From contig JAYFQF010000034.1 in the NCBI GenBank assembly GCA_034927285.1, positions 19,185 through 83,184 of the forward strand: a stretch of 64,000 nt of DNA. The letters are read 5' to 3'. The position numbers and the translations under genes were made by a program. Positions within the stretch are counted from its first letter, which is position 1; every line of letters begins with the position of its first letter. This stretch comes from JAYFQF01 sp034927285. Lineage in GTDB: Bacteria > Bacillota > Peptococcia > DRI-13 > UBA5745. Positions 40,857 to 48,502 of the stretch are shown piece after piece. The notes beneath the pieces were generated by a model. That model was not told where the DNA came from, did not search any database, and was given only the letters and a program-made list of their open reading frames with translations.

Positions 40857-42003
40857 GATTTACCTCCCGGCTTACCTCGGATTTATCTGCTGCTTCGTCA
40901 GATGATCTGCCTGTTGATCTGCCTGACGCTTTGTCTGATGATCTGCCTGTTGGTCTGTCTGAGGCTTTGTCTGATGATCTGCCCGCCGGTTTGTCTGAGG
41001 CTTTGTTTGCTGGTCTGTCTGCCGGACTTCCTGTCGGTGCTTCTGCTGATTTGCCTCCCCGGTTCAGGCTCTTGACCTGGCTGCAGAGAAGGAGAACCGC
41101 CGCCATGATGGCCAGCATGGTTACCGACAATGCCCCTCCCAGCTCGGGCCGCTGACGAAGATCGCCCACGAACATGTCGCTGACCTTCAAGGGCAGCAAA
41201 GGAATGCTGTTGCCGGTGAGCACGTAAGGAGTGGCAAATGCGGTCAGGGCGTTGGCAAAAAGGACGAAAAAGGTGTCGGCCAAAGAGGGCAGCATCACCG
41301 GTATACCCACCCGCCGCCAGAATTGCCGGCTGCCGGCCCCCATCAGGGCGGCGCTTTCCTGCCATTCCCGGCGGATCCCCTGAAAGGCGGGGAAAAGCAG
41401 CATGGTGCCTAAAGGAATCTGAAAATAAATATAGGTCATCATCAGTCCCATAGCGGAATACAGATTGAACTCGGCCAGGGGCCCAAAGCTCAGCTGCTTG
41501 CCGATCAGCACCAGCACGCCGGAATGGCCCAAAATGGTGATAAAGGCAAAGGCCAGGGGCAGGCCGGCGAAATTTGAGGTCATGTTCAGCAGGGATAAAA
41601 ACCGCCGGCGGGTCCCCTCGGGGCCGCCGAAGAGGGCCAAACCGGTTAAAAAGACGATCACAATGCCGATGACCGAGGCCAGGGCCGAAATTTTCAGGCT
41701 GTTCAGTACCGCCGCCTGATAAATGGGCTTTTGCAATACCTCAAGGTAATTTTGCAGCGAAAATCCACCGCCCCCCGGCTCCGTAAAGCTGGAAACCACC
41801 ATGCCGGCCAGAGGCGCTATCTCAAAAAGCAGCACAAGGAGCAGAAAAGGAAGAATAGCCCATAATCCGGACCGGCTTACCAGGCCGGAAATGAGGCCGG
41901 CCGCGTGACCGGTGGCATGATCAGAAGCATGGCCGGAAATATGGTCAGAGGCGCTTTCGTAAGCCTGACCAAGGGAAGAAGCTTTTTTTGCCGGCTTATT
42001 CAT
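40849..42003 (-). CDS. ABC importer permease (first) with repetitive hydrophilic tails
   Basis: A 384-residue permease. The core (residues ~47-315) has six helices and an EAA loop (ESAALMGAGSRQFWRRVGIP). Both ends are unusual. The N-terminus is His/Ser/Gly-rich with near repeats (SDHISGHASDHATGHAAG). The C-terminal ~65 residues are a 12-residue repeat of the type SSDKASDRPTGR, encoded by a 36-bp tandem DNA repeat at 40901. The tails should both be cytoplasmic. It overlaps its neighbours by 8 bases on each side. Confidence 0.85.
   Translation of the reverse strand: MNKPAKKASSLGQAYESASDHISGHASDHATGHAAGLISGLVSRSGLWAILPFLLLVLLFEIAPLAGMVVSSFTEPGGGGFSLQNYLEVLQKPIYQAAVLNSLKISALASVIGIVIVFLTGLALFGGPEGTRRRFLSLLNMTSNFAGLPLAFAFITILGHSGVLVLIGKQLSFGPLAEFNLYSAMGLMMTYIYFQIPLGTMLLFPAFQGIRREWQESAALMGAGSRQFWRRVGIPVMLPSLADTFFVLFANALTAFATPYVLTGNSIPLLPLKVSDMFVGDLRQRPELGGALSVTMLAIMAAVLLLCSQVKSLNRGGKSAEAPTGSPADRPANKASDKPAGRSSDKASDRPTGRSSDKASGRSTGRSSDEAADKSEVSREVNHE
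40901..41026 (-). repeat. 36-bp tandem repeat coding the permease tail
   Basis: Three successive 36-bp units start at 40901, 40937 and 40973 (plus-strand start GATGATCTGCC), then a partial unit. They stay in frame and code for the 12-residue repeat SSDKASxRxTGR. Differences between units are few, so the copy number may vary between strains. Confidence 0.8.
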
Positions 42004-42826
42004 GGGTTTTCTCTCCGGTCAGAACGTTGACTTCCATCATTTCCGGTGTGGGAGTAAGGCCCAGGAGCCGGCAGCAAAGGGGCGCCACACACAGATTGGA
42101 AAGGGGCTGATCGGTAAAATCACCCTGGGGCACAGACTGGGAGAGGATATACAGGGGTACCTGCCGGTGAGACAGACGGTTGCCGCTGTGGATGCCCAGT
42201 TCGTCCATGCCGTGGTCGGCGGTGATGACTACGTCGTAACCGTTCTGCCGCCACAGGGGCAGCAGCCGGTCCAGGCAGTTGAAGGCGGTAACGGCTGCCA
42301 CAGCGTATTCCCGGCTGTTGCTGCCGAAGCGGTGACCGGCGTCGTCGCAGTTCATGGAGTGAACCAAAAGAAAGTCGGGAGTCCGGCTGCGGCGCAGATA
42401 TTCACCATCCAGCATCAGGTGGCTGTCGGGGTAATTGTCGGCAAAGTAATAGATACCGTGCCGGATCAGTCCCTGGCTGTCCAGCTGATAGCGGCCTGTC
42501 GCCCAATCGAAGGGGCCGCCGTTGTAGAGCTCCGCTACCCAATAGTAAGCGGCGGCGGCGGTCGTCAGCTTCTGGGCGGAGGCCAGGGAAAACAGATTTT
42601 CACACCGGCTGGAGCGGGTGAAGTCGTTGGTCAAAATGCCGTGCCGGCTTACCGGCAGGCCGGTCAGCAGCGTCTCATACATGGGGCGGGATACCGGGGG
42701 CATTTCCCCCAGCAGACGGTACTTGGCGGCCTGACCTATGGAGGTCAGATGCTCCAGATAACCGGCTGCCGCCGTAGCGGCGTCGTATCCCAGCCCGTCC
42801 AGAACCGCCAATATCAATTTCGGCAT
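41996..42826 (-). CDS. Alkaline-phosphatase-superfamily hydrolase
   Basis: A 276-residue enzyme of the type I phosphodiesterase / nucleotide pyrophosphatase group. Metal and nucleophile motifs are visible: LAVLDGLGYD, the nucleophile region PPVSRPMYETLLTGLPVSRH, CDDAGHRFG, and VITADHGMDELGIHSG. The start at 42826 (MPKLILAVLDG) has AAGGAGG 5 bases upstream. No signal peptide is seen, so it acts in the cytoplasm on imported substrate. Embedded in an ABC importer operon, it probably hydrolyses a phosphoester or phosphonate that the transporter brings in; phosphonoacetate hydrolase (PhnA) belongs to the same superfamily. Confidence 0.8.
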   Translation of the reverse strand: MPKLILAVLDGLGYDAATAAAGYLEHLTSIGQAAKYRLLGEMPPVSRPMYETLLTGLPVSRHGILTNDFTRSSRCENLFSLASAQKLTTAAAAYYWVAELYNGGPFDWATGRYQLDSQGLIRHGIYYFADNYPDSHLMLDGEYLRRSRTPDFLLVHSMNCDDAGHRFGSNSREYAVAAVTAFNCLDRLLPLWRQNGYDVVITADHGMDELGIHSGNRLSHRQVPLYILSQSVPQGDFTDQPLSNLCVAPLCCRLLGLTPTPEMMEVNVLTGEKTHE

Positions 42827-42917
42827 AGGAACCTCCTTGCTATGCAATCCTGTCAAAAGGGACGGCCGCTGCTTCGTCGCTTTGCGGACGTCCCGGTCAA
42901 AGGCGGTAAGTTTTTGC

Positions 42918-44018
42918 TTAACCTAACAACGGGATGACTTCCTCTTCCCATAAGGTGGCAATCTCGTTGCATGCCTCGGTGAGAGCGTCTGTATCGGTGA
43001 TAGGGATAGCTTTTTCATACTCGGCAGTGTCGATCAGCCTGGCGGCCACATCATCGGGAATGACGACGTCGGAACGGATAGGCTTGGCATAACCCCGGGC
43101 CCGGTCAATCTGCCCTTCATCGCTGAGCAGGTATTCGATAGCCAGGGCCGTGGCATGAGGATGAGGCGCATATTTATTGAATACCAGGCAGTATCCGCTT
43201 TGCACCGCGCCGTCGGCCAGGACATGAGTAGCGATTTTTGCCCCGGGATTGGTCTCTAAGGTGGCGTCTCTCCAGGAAAGCACATTGTAATCCCAGTTCA
43301 GGCCCAGCTGGATTTCCCCCATGGCAAAGCGCTGCTGGGACAAAGCCCCCAAGTCGATGCGGCCCTGTCTGGCCAGTTCCTTAAACAACTCGATGCCCGG
43401 TTTTACATTGTCCACGCCACCGCCCATGGCATAAGCCGCGGAAAGCACAGCCATCTGAGAGGAAGCGCCCCGTACGACGTCGCCCACGGTGACTTTTATG
43501 GTTCCGTTTTTAATGTCCTGCCAGCTTTTGGGCTCTTCGGCGGTAAGGTCCTTATTAACTATGGTGGACATGGTACCTAAATAGGAAATAATCCAGCGGC
43601 CCTGGGGATCTTTCGCCCAATCGGGAATGGAATCCCAGGTAGTGGGCTTGTACCCCTGCACCAGATCCTTATCGATGGCGATCTGGCCGAAGGCCTGGCC
43701 TACGTCGCCCATGTCCTTGGTGGGGCTGTCCTTTTCCGCCTCAAAGGTGGACAGTTCTTCGGCGGAGCTCATATCGGTATCCAGATGCTCGATCCCGTAT
43801 TTTTCCGTGTAGGTTTTCCAGCTTCCTTCCCAGTTGGCCCAGCCTTCCGGCATGCCTACTGACTCCAGCTTCCCTTCTGCCTGAGCGCCTTTGATCAGCT
43901 CATCCATGGTCAGGCTGTTCAGGTCTTTATCGGCTTTGCCCACGGACGAGCTGCCGCAGCCTGTCAGCATTACTGCCGCCGCCAAAATACAGGCGACGGT
44001 CTTCGCGGTTTTTTTCAT
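42918..44018 (-). CDS. ABC importer substrate-binding lipoprotein
   Basis: A 366-residue extracellular binding protein with a clear lipoprotein signal (AVMLTGCGSSS, lipidated Cys21). The fold is of the Fe3+/thiamine/2-aminoethylphosphonate binding group: IVNKDLTAEEPKSWQDIKNG, then QLGLNWDYNVLSW and HATALAIEYLLSDEGQ. It is the first gene of the operon and about 90 bases before the hydrolase. The ligand cannot be read from the sequence. Confidence 0.9.
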   Translation of the reverse strand: MKKTAKTVACILAAAVMLTGCGSSSVGKADKDLNSLTMDELIKGAQAEGKLESVGMPEGWANWEGSWKTYTEKYGIEHLDTDMSSAEELSTFEAEKDSPTKDMGDVGQAFGQIAIDKDLVQGYKPTTWDSIPDWAKDPQGRWIISYLGTMSTIVNKDLTAEEPKSWQDIKNGTIKVTVGDVVRGASSQMAVLSAAYAMGGGVDNVKPGIELFKELARQGRIDLGALSQQRFAMGEIQLGLNWDYNVLSWRDATLETNPGAKIATHVLADGAVQSGYCLVFNKYAPHPHATALAIEYLLSDEGQIDRARGYAKPIRSDVVIPDDVAARLIDTAEYEKAIPITDTDALTEACNEIATLWEEEVIPLLG

Positions 44019-44171
44019 CAGGTTTCGCTCCTTTAGTTTTTTACTGGTTTTTTGCGGTGGTACGGCTACCGGACAAAAGCAACCGCTATGGGTAAGTATA
44101 GAGCGGCCAGGTTATGTTTTTATTAAAAGCCGGGTAAAAGTAAAGTAAAAAATTTGCCTTAGGCCAAGGTT

Positions 44172-44270
44172 AGGAAAACACAGCGCCTTTGACCGTGGGA
44201 AAACACAGCGCCTTGGCGGCGGGAAAACACAGCGCCTTGGCGGCGGGAAAATTTAACGCCCTCCCGGCGC
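44172..44270. repeat. 24-bp tandem repeat upstream of the ABC operon
   Basis: Units GGGAAAACACAGCGCCTTGG (plus CGGC) at 44197-44220 and 44221-44244 are identical. A diverged unit precedes (44172-44196), and a partial one follows (44245-44270). The units carry a small dyad (GCC-TT-GGC). The array lies 150-250 bases upstream of the binding-protein gene. Confidence 0.8.
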
Positions 44271-44372
44271 TGACAATTAATGATTGGAAGCTGCGGGAGC
44301 TGCGGTTTTCGCCGCCCCCGGCACTACAGCTGTTTTACCCTCCCGGCGTGGCCGGAGCGATGTAAACAAGCC

Positions 44373-44596
44373 ATGTTTACCGGTATTTCGGTATGTTTTT
44401 TCTGCAAATCCCAGTAAATTTTTTCAGGCGTCCATAAATGGAAGAAATCTGCGCGCTTTGTACTCAACCGAAGAACGAGGCGTTAGAAATACGTCTGCTC
44501 GCGTCGCCTTCACTGCCGCCAGCAGGGCAAAACCAGAGCTCCAGAAGAGTTTTACCGGGATTCGCTTTAAAAACAAAGCATTTTTCCGGTAAACAT
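44373..44596. mobile_element. 224-bp MITE-like element related to the one at 7716
   Basis: Both ends begin ATGTTTACCGG reading inward (44373 on plus, 44596 on minus). Inner copies read AAATCCCAGTAAA near 44406 and TTTACCGGGATT near 44550. The ends can form hairpins as in the 7716 element, and the length differs by one base. The interior sequence is different and shows no convincing gene. The terminal repeats are more diverged than in the first copy. Confidence 0.6.
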
Positions 44597-44667
44597 AGGT
44601 CATCAGCCTTGAGGACCCATAAATGTTGAAAAGCTTATCATTATTTTCAAGTATCTGGAAAATCATC

Positions 44668-44697
44668 TTGCCCCCTAGTGGAAATAAATGGTATAAT
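44668..44697 (+). promoter_or_regulatory. Probable sigma-A promoter of the surface-protein pair
   Basis: TTGCCC (44668-44673), 18 bases, then a perfect TATAAT (44692-44697). It lies 40 bases before the ATG at 44738. Confidence 0.6.
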
Positions 44698-44737
44698 ATG
44701 GGAAAATAAAGAAGTTGGTGTCGAAAGGAGAAGTGTT

Positions 44738-45622
44738 ATGGCGGAAAACACAATAAAGAGGGCAGAAAGGAAATGGAAGAAAAGTTTTCTGTTTTTTGGC
44801 GTGACCCTGCCCTGCCTTTTTCTGCTGGCAGCGGCGCTTTGCACCTGGTGGGGAAATGACAGCTATCTGTGGGCCGCGGCGGAGCCGGCGGCGGAAGGTA
44901 TGGGGGAGGAAGGCGAAGAGGCCGAATTTGTGCTGCCGGGCTATGAGGAAACCGTATGGGGAAGGACCGATGAGGCGGGTCGGGCTATTCCCGGGGAAAA
45001 CCGGCGGGAGGAAGCCTGGGAAAGCGAGAAGGCGGCGGAAGAGTCCGCAGAAGAGCCTGTAGAAGGGTCCGCAGGCCAAGCCGAAAAGACGGAGAGGAAA
45101 ACGGAGAGGGAAAAGGCCGCCGATGCTGCGGATAAAGTACGGATCTACATTGGCGGGGATGAGATCCTGTTTCCCGACGCCATACCCCGGATAGTGAAGG
45201 ACCGGGTCATGGTGCCCCTGCGGCCGGTTTTTGAATCAAGATATGTGCAGAGCCGGGTGCTGTGGCTGCCGGACAGCCGGCAGGCGGCAGTTTTTGATCA
45301 AAAGGGCCGTTGCCTGCTTTTTACCGTGGATGCGGGTGCCTATCAGATCCTGACTAAGGGTGAAGAAGAGGAAATACGGAAGCTGGACTGTCCTGCCGTA
45401 ATCCGGGACGGCCGGTTTTATCTGCCGCTGCGGGCGCTTTTGGAAACTCTTGCCTACAAGGTCCAGTGGAACGGCGCTTCAAGGCGGGCGGATATCCAGG
45501 ATACCTATCCAGGCTGGCGCAAACTTTTGCCGGCTCAGGAGTGGGCGGCGGAGCTGGCGGCCTGGCAGGAACAGATGAAGGAGGGCTGCATACCGTGCTA
45601 TGTAAAGCCTTATCTTTTATAA
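44738..45622 (+). CDS. Membrane-anchored protein with copper-amine-oxidase-N-like domain
   Basis: A 294-residue protein from ATG 44738 (AAAGGAG upstream). One membrane anchor lies at residues ~17-37, then a Glu/Ala-rich stalk (~50-130). A domain of the copper amine oxidase N-terminal type follows: IYIGGDEILFPDAIPRIVKD, RVMVPLRPVFE, then DGRFYLPLRALLETLAYKVQ. Such domains occur in many secreted Bacillota proteins and bind no copper by themselves. The end is 14 bases before the probable start of the next gene, so the two probably form an operon. Confidence 0.75.
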   Translation: MAENTIKRAERKWKKSFLFFGVTLPCLFLLAAALCTWWGNDSYLWAAAEPAAEGMGEEGEEAEFVLPGYEETVWGRTDEAGRAIPGENRREEAWESEKAAEESAEEPVEGSAGQAEKTERKTEREKAADAADKVRIYIGGDEILFPDAIPRIVKDRVMVPLRPVFESRYVQSRVLWLPDSRQAAVFDQKGRCLLFTVDAGAYQILTKGEEEEIRKLDCPAVIRDGRFYLPLRALLETLAYKVQWNGASRRADIQDTYPGWRKLLPAQEWAAELAAWQEQMKEGCIPCYVKPYLL

Positions 45623-45636
45623 GGAAGCGGGGAAAC

Positions 45637-48360
45637 TTGCCTGCCCTTCGGCCCGGGCCTATCCTGGCAGCGGCTTTTCCCGGTGCTGCCCGGCTGCCGG
45701 CGGCAGCTGCATTTTTCCCCGGTGCTGCCCGGCTGCCGGCGGCAGCTGCATTTTTCCCCGATGCTGCCCGGTTGCCGGCGGCAGCTGTAAATTTTCTCGG
45801 CGTCTCTCAGCCGCCGGCGGCAATCAGGGCTTTTCCTGAGGCATCCCGGCTGAGAAAAGCCGCCGCGGATTTCTCAGCGCCTTGCCGCCGGCCATATAAA
45901 ATGCCGTTGATCCTGTTTTTGCCGCCTCTGCTTTTGGCGGTTCTGTCCTTGACGCCGGCGGCGGCAAGGGGGGCGGTGCCCCGTTTCGGCCTGGATCAGC
46001 AAAACAGCCGCCAGGTCAGGGAAGGGCTGAAGGAGATGAATCTGCCTTTTCAGAAAAAATGGCAAAAAGACCTGGGCGCACCGGTGGAAAGCCAGCCTAT
46101 CCTCTGCAACGGCAGCATCTATGTGCAGGCGGGGGACAGGCTTTACCGCCTGGATACGGAAGGGAGTATTCTGGCCGTTTCTCCCAGGCTCAGCGAAAGT
46201 CCCGCGGCCTCCGGTTCCAGCCCTACCTTTACCTACTCGGCTTTCGGCCCGCGGATTTATCAGGCTACCCGGGACCACCGGCTTTGGGCTTTGGAACCCG
46301 ATACTCTGGCGCCGCTGTGGGAAGACCCCGGCTATTTAGTGCTTTCCGCCGGCGGACACCCGGAACTGCGCTACCGGGTAACCGCAAGCCCTTTGGCGGT
46401 AAACCGGCAGGGAAAGACCCTGATCGCCCTGGGAACCGCCCAGGGGGACCAGACCGGTCTGGAGGAGAGGCAGTATGCCGACAACGGCTTTTTTATCCTG
46501 GAGGATCTGGGAAGCCGGGCTAAAGTCAGATATTGCCGGCAGGTAAACGGAGAGGTGACCGGAAGTCCGGTACAGATGGAGGATCTGATCGTGGCTACCC
46601 AGAATATGGGGGCCCGGCCAGGGGAAAGAGATCTGCTGCTTTGTTATGATCTGGCTTTCCATGAAGAAGTAAGCGATACGGCGGCTGTGCCCACAGGGAT
46701 CCCCGGATCGCCGGCGGTGGAAGGGGACCGGGTATGGCTGGCCGACGGCCAGGGCCGGCTGTATTGTTACCAACGCCAGCCCGACCGGAGCTTTCACCTT
46801 CTGTGGGTAAACGAAGACGATCGGGCCGGCAGCGTCAATCTGAACTCGCCGGCGGTGGGCTCGGAATATATTTATTTGCCGGTAAGGCTATATAAGAATT
46901 CAGGCGGCGGGGCGCTGATCGCCGTAGAAAAGGAAAGCGGCAGGACGGCGGCGGTCCGTCTGTTTGACAGCGCACTTTGCGCTAATCCGGTGTACTGGCT
47001 GCCGCCGGAGTATGGGCCCGGTTATCTGCTGGTTTATGAAGCAGCGGGGGATTTCCGCTTCCTGGACGGAGGCTCTCTGGAACCGGCGGCGGGATTCCTG
47101 GACGAAAACGGCAGTCTCAGGGACAGCATCCGCCTGGCCGGCGCCGTGGCCGGCCGGAAGGTTTCCGATCCCGTGATGACGGAGGAGCATTTAATTTTAG
47201 TGGATTCCCAGGGGACTTTGCATGTCTACCAGGGCCGGGGCCGGCAGCTGCCCACGGCACTGGGGGATTTGACCCTGGCCGGGCTTACCGCTCCGGCGAA
47301 AACGGCGCCCGATAAGGTGGAAACCGTCAAAGCCAGGGTAAGAAATAATGGCCGGCAGTTCCTGGAGGGCTGTATCCTGGAATGGTATGAGGACGGCCGG
47401 CTGAAACTCGACCAGCTTCTGGACCTGGGGCCAGGGGAAGAAAAAGAGGTATCCTGGCTTTGGCCGGGAAGAAAAGAAACGGGGCTGGCGGAGATTGAAG
47501 CCTGTATCCGGCCGCCGCTGGACGCGGTGGATCCGGACGGCGGGGATAACCGCAAATCCCTTTTGATCGAAGTGGCCCGGCAGGGGGAAACAGACTGCGG
47601 CCGGCTCCGGGAAAATGGCAGCTGGACGGTATCTTACCGGGTGCTGACCGGCTATGAAACCGGAGAGTATTTGGATTGCGGCGATTCCCCATCCCTGCCC
47701 TGCCAATGGGTCACCTATACCGATTATTCCCGGCCCATTTACCAAAGGCAGCAGGTGACCTACCGGGAGGAGCTGAAGGCTGAGGCCGCCATAAGCACCG
47801 GCCAGGGCAGCCTTGGAGTTCCCGGCGGGGAAACCGCGGCGGATCTGGAGGGCCGGGGGGCCTGGGAGATTATTCCGTATGCCCAAAAGCAGGGCCTTGA
47901 TCCGGATAAGATCACCAGGGCCGGGGCAGGCGTTTATCTCCGGGTGGAGACGGTTTTTTCCACGGACTGGGAAAGCAGGGCGCCTGACGGAGCGGAGGCT
48001 TACGGCGGCGGCGCCGCAGGTCCCGGGAAGGCCGCCGCCGAAATCTATGATACCAGGGGGCGGCTGATAAAAAGCATGGACCTGGAAAAAACCCGGCAGG
48101 AGGAAAGCACCGGTCCGTCCGGAGAAACGAAGATCACTCAGGTCTGGGAGCTGCCGGAGGAGAGCCATGTCTATCTGGACGGCCGGGCCAGAAAAAGCCG
48201 CCGCTTCTTTACCAGCCCGGATCTGCCGGACGGCAGGCTCAGGCTGCTGGTCAGGATAAGCGGCGCCGGAAAGAATCTGCTGCATACCTGTAAACTGGTC
48301 CAGGCGGAGGTCTATGGCAGCATCTACGACGATATTTATAACCGACTAAAAAATACATAG
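45637..48360 (+). CDS. Secreted beta-propeller (PQQ-like) and CARDB-like protein
   Basis: I place the start at TTG 45637 (AAGGAAGCGGGG upstream), giving 907 residues; ATG 45901 directly at the signal segment MPLILFLPPLLLAVLSL is the alternative. The region between is Ala/Pro-rich and made by a 39-bp repeat. After the signal come ~430 residues of PQQ-type blades (PILCNGSIYVQAGDRLYRLD, PAVEGDRVWLADGQGRLYCY). A CARDB-like adhesion domain follows near residues 560-640 (VKARVRNNGRQFLEGCILEW). The last 250 residues are unrecognised. It is probably a cell-surface protein with the preceding gene as partner. Confidence 0.7.
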   Translation: MPALRPGPILAAAFPGAARLPAAAAFFPGAARLPAAAAFFPDAARLPAAAVNFLGVSQPPAAIRAFPEASRLRKAAADFSAPCRRPYKMPLILFLPPLLLAVLSLTPAAARGAVPRFGLDQQNSRQVREGLKEMNLPFQKKWQKDLGAPVESQPILCNGSIYVQAGDRLYRLDTEGSILAVSPRLSESPAASGSSPTFTYSAFGPRIYQATRDHRLWALEPDTLAPLWEDPGYLVLSAGGHPELRYRVTASPLAVNRQGKTLIALGTAQGDQTGLEERQYADNGFFILEDLGSRAKVRYCRQVNGEVTGSPVQMEDLIVATQNMGARPGERDLLLCYDLAFHEEVSDTAAVPTGIPGSPAVEGDRVWLADGQGRLYCYQRQPDRSFHLLWVNEDDRAGSVNLNSPAVGSEYIYLPVRLYKNSGGGALIAVEKESGRTAAVRLFDSALCANPVYWLPPEYGPGYLLVYEAAGDFRFLDGGSLEPAAGFLDENGSLRDSIRLAGAVAGRKVSDPVMTEEHLILVDSQGTLHVYQGRGRQLPTALGDLTLAGLTAPAKTAPDKVETVKARVRNNGRQFLEGCILEWYEDGRLKLDQLLDLGPGEEKEVSWLWPGRKETGLAEIEACIRPPLDAVDPDGGDNRKSLLIEVARQGETDCGRLRENGSWTVSYRVLTGYETGEYLDCGDSPSLPCQWVTYTDYSRPIYQRQQVTYREELKAEAAISTGQGSLGVPGGETAADLEGRGAWEIIPYAQKQGLDPDKITRAGAGVYLRVETVFSTDWESRAPDGAEAYGGGAAGPGKAAAEIYDTRGRLIKSMDLEKTRQEESTGPSGETKITQVWELPEESHVYLDGRARKSRRFFTSPDLPDGRLRLLVRISGAGKNLLHTCKLVQAEVYGSIYDDIYNRLKNT
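45682..45798 (+). repeat. 39-bp tandem repeat with internal palindrome
   Basis: Units start at 45682, 45721 and 45760; the first two are identical and the third has several changes. Each contains GCTGCCGGCGGCAGC, a perfect palindrome, and codes for 13 residues (GAARLPAAAAFFP). It may be a structured RNA segment between the two surface-protein genes rather than protein sequence. Confidence 0.8.
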
Positions 48361-48369
48361 GAAAAACCT

Positions 48370-48407
48370 GCCTCTGCCTCAAATAAAGGTTTGTTGCAGG
48401 GGCTTTC
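48370..48407 (+). terminator. Probable terminator after the beta-propeller gene
   Basis: GCCTCTGC (48370-48377) pairs with GCAGGGGC (48396-48403, one G-U pair) and is followed by TTTCTT. It overlaps the candidate purB promoter. Confidence 0.55.
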
Positions 48408-48419
48408 TTATGATAAAAT
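48391..48419 (+). promoter_or_regulatory. Possible sigma-A promoter of purB-potABCD
   Basis: TTGTTG (48391-48396), 17 bases, then TAAAAT (48414-48419). The -10 box is one mismatch from consensus; the -35 box is weak. Confidence 0.45.
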
Positions 48420-48502
48420 ATACAACTGACAAAACAGCTGCAAGCGGGACCGGCCGTGGAGCGCAGCCATCATTCCAATTGCCTCGGAAGGGGGAGAATC
48501 CA

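Noticed and set aside
40901..41026. CRISPR-like array
   Set aside because: The units are contiguous 36-bp in-frame coding repeats without unique spacers and there are no cas genes.
44172..44270. CRISPR-like array
   Set aside because: The 24-bp units are directly joined, without spacers.
44424..44666. Minus-strand frame of 80 codons across the second inverted-repeat element
   Set aside because: No ribosome-binding site or recognisable domain, and it runs through the terminal repeat and beyond.
47197..48285. Minus-strand frame of 362 codons opposite the beta-propeller gene
   Set aside because: No start context or domain; the plus strand has the propeller and CARDB-like motifs.
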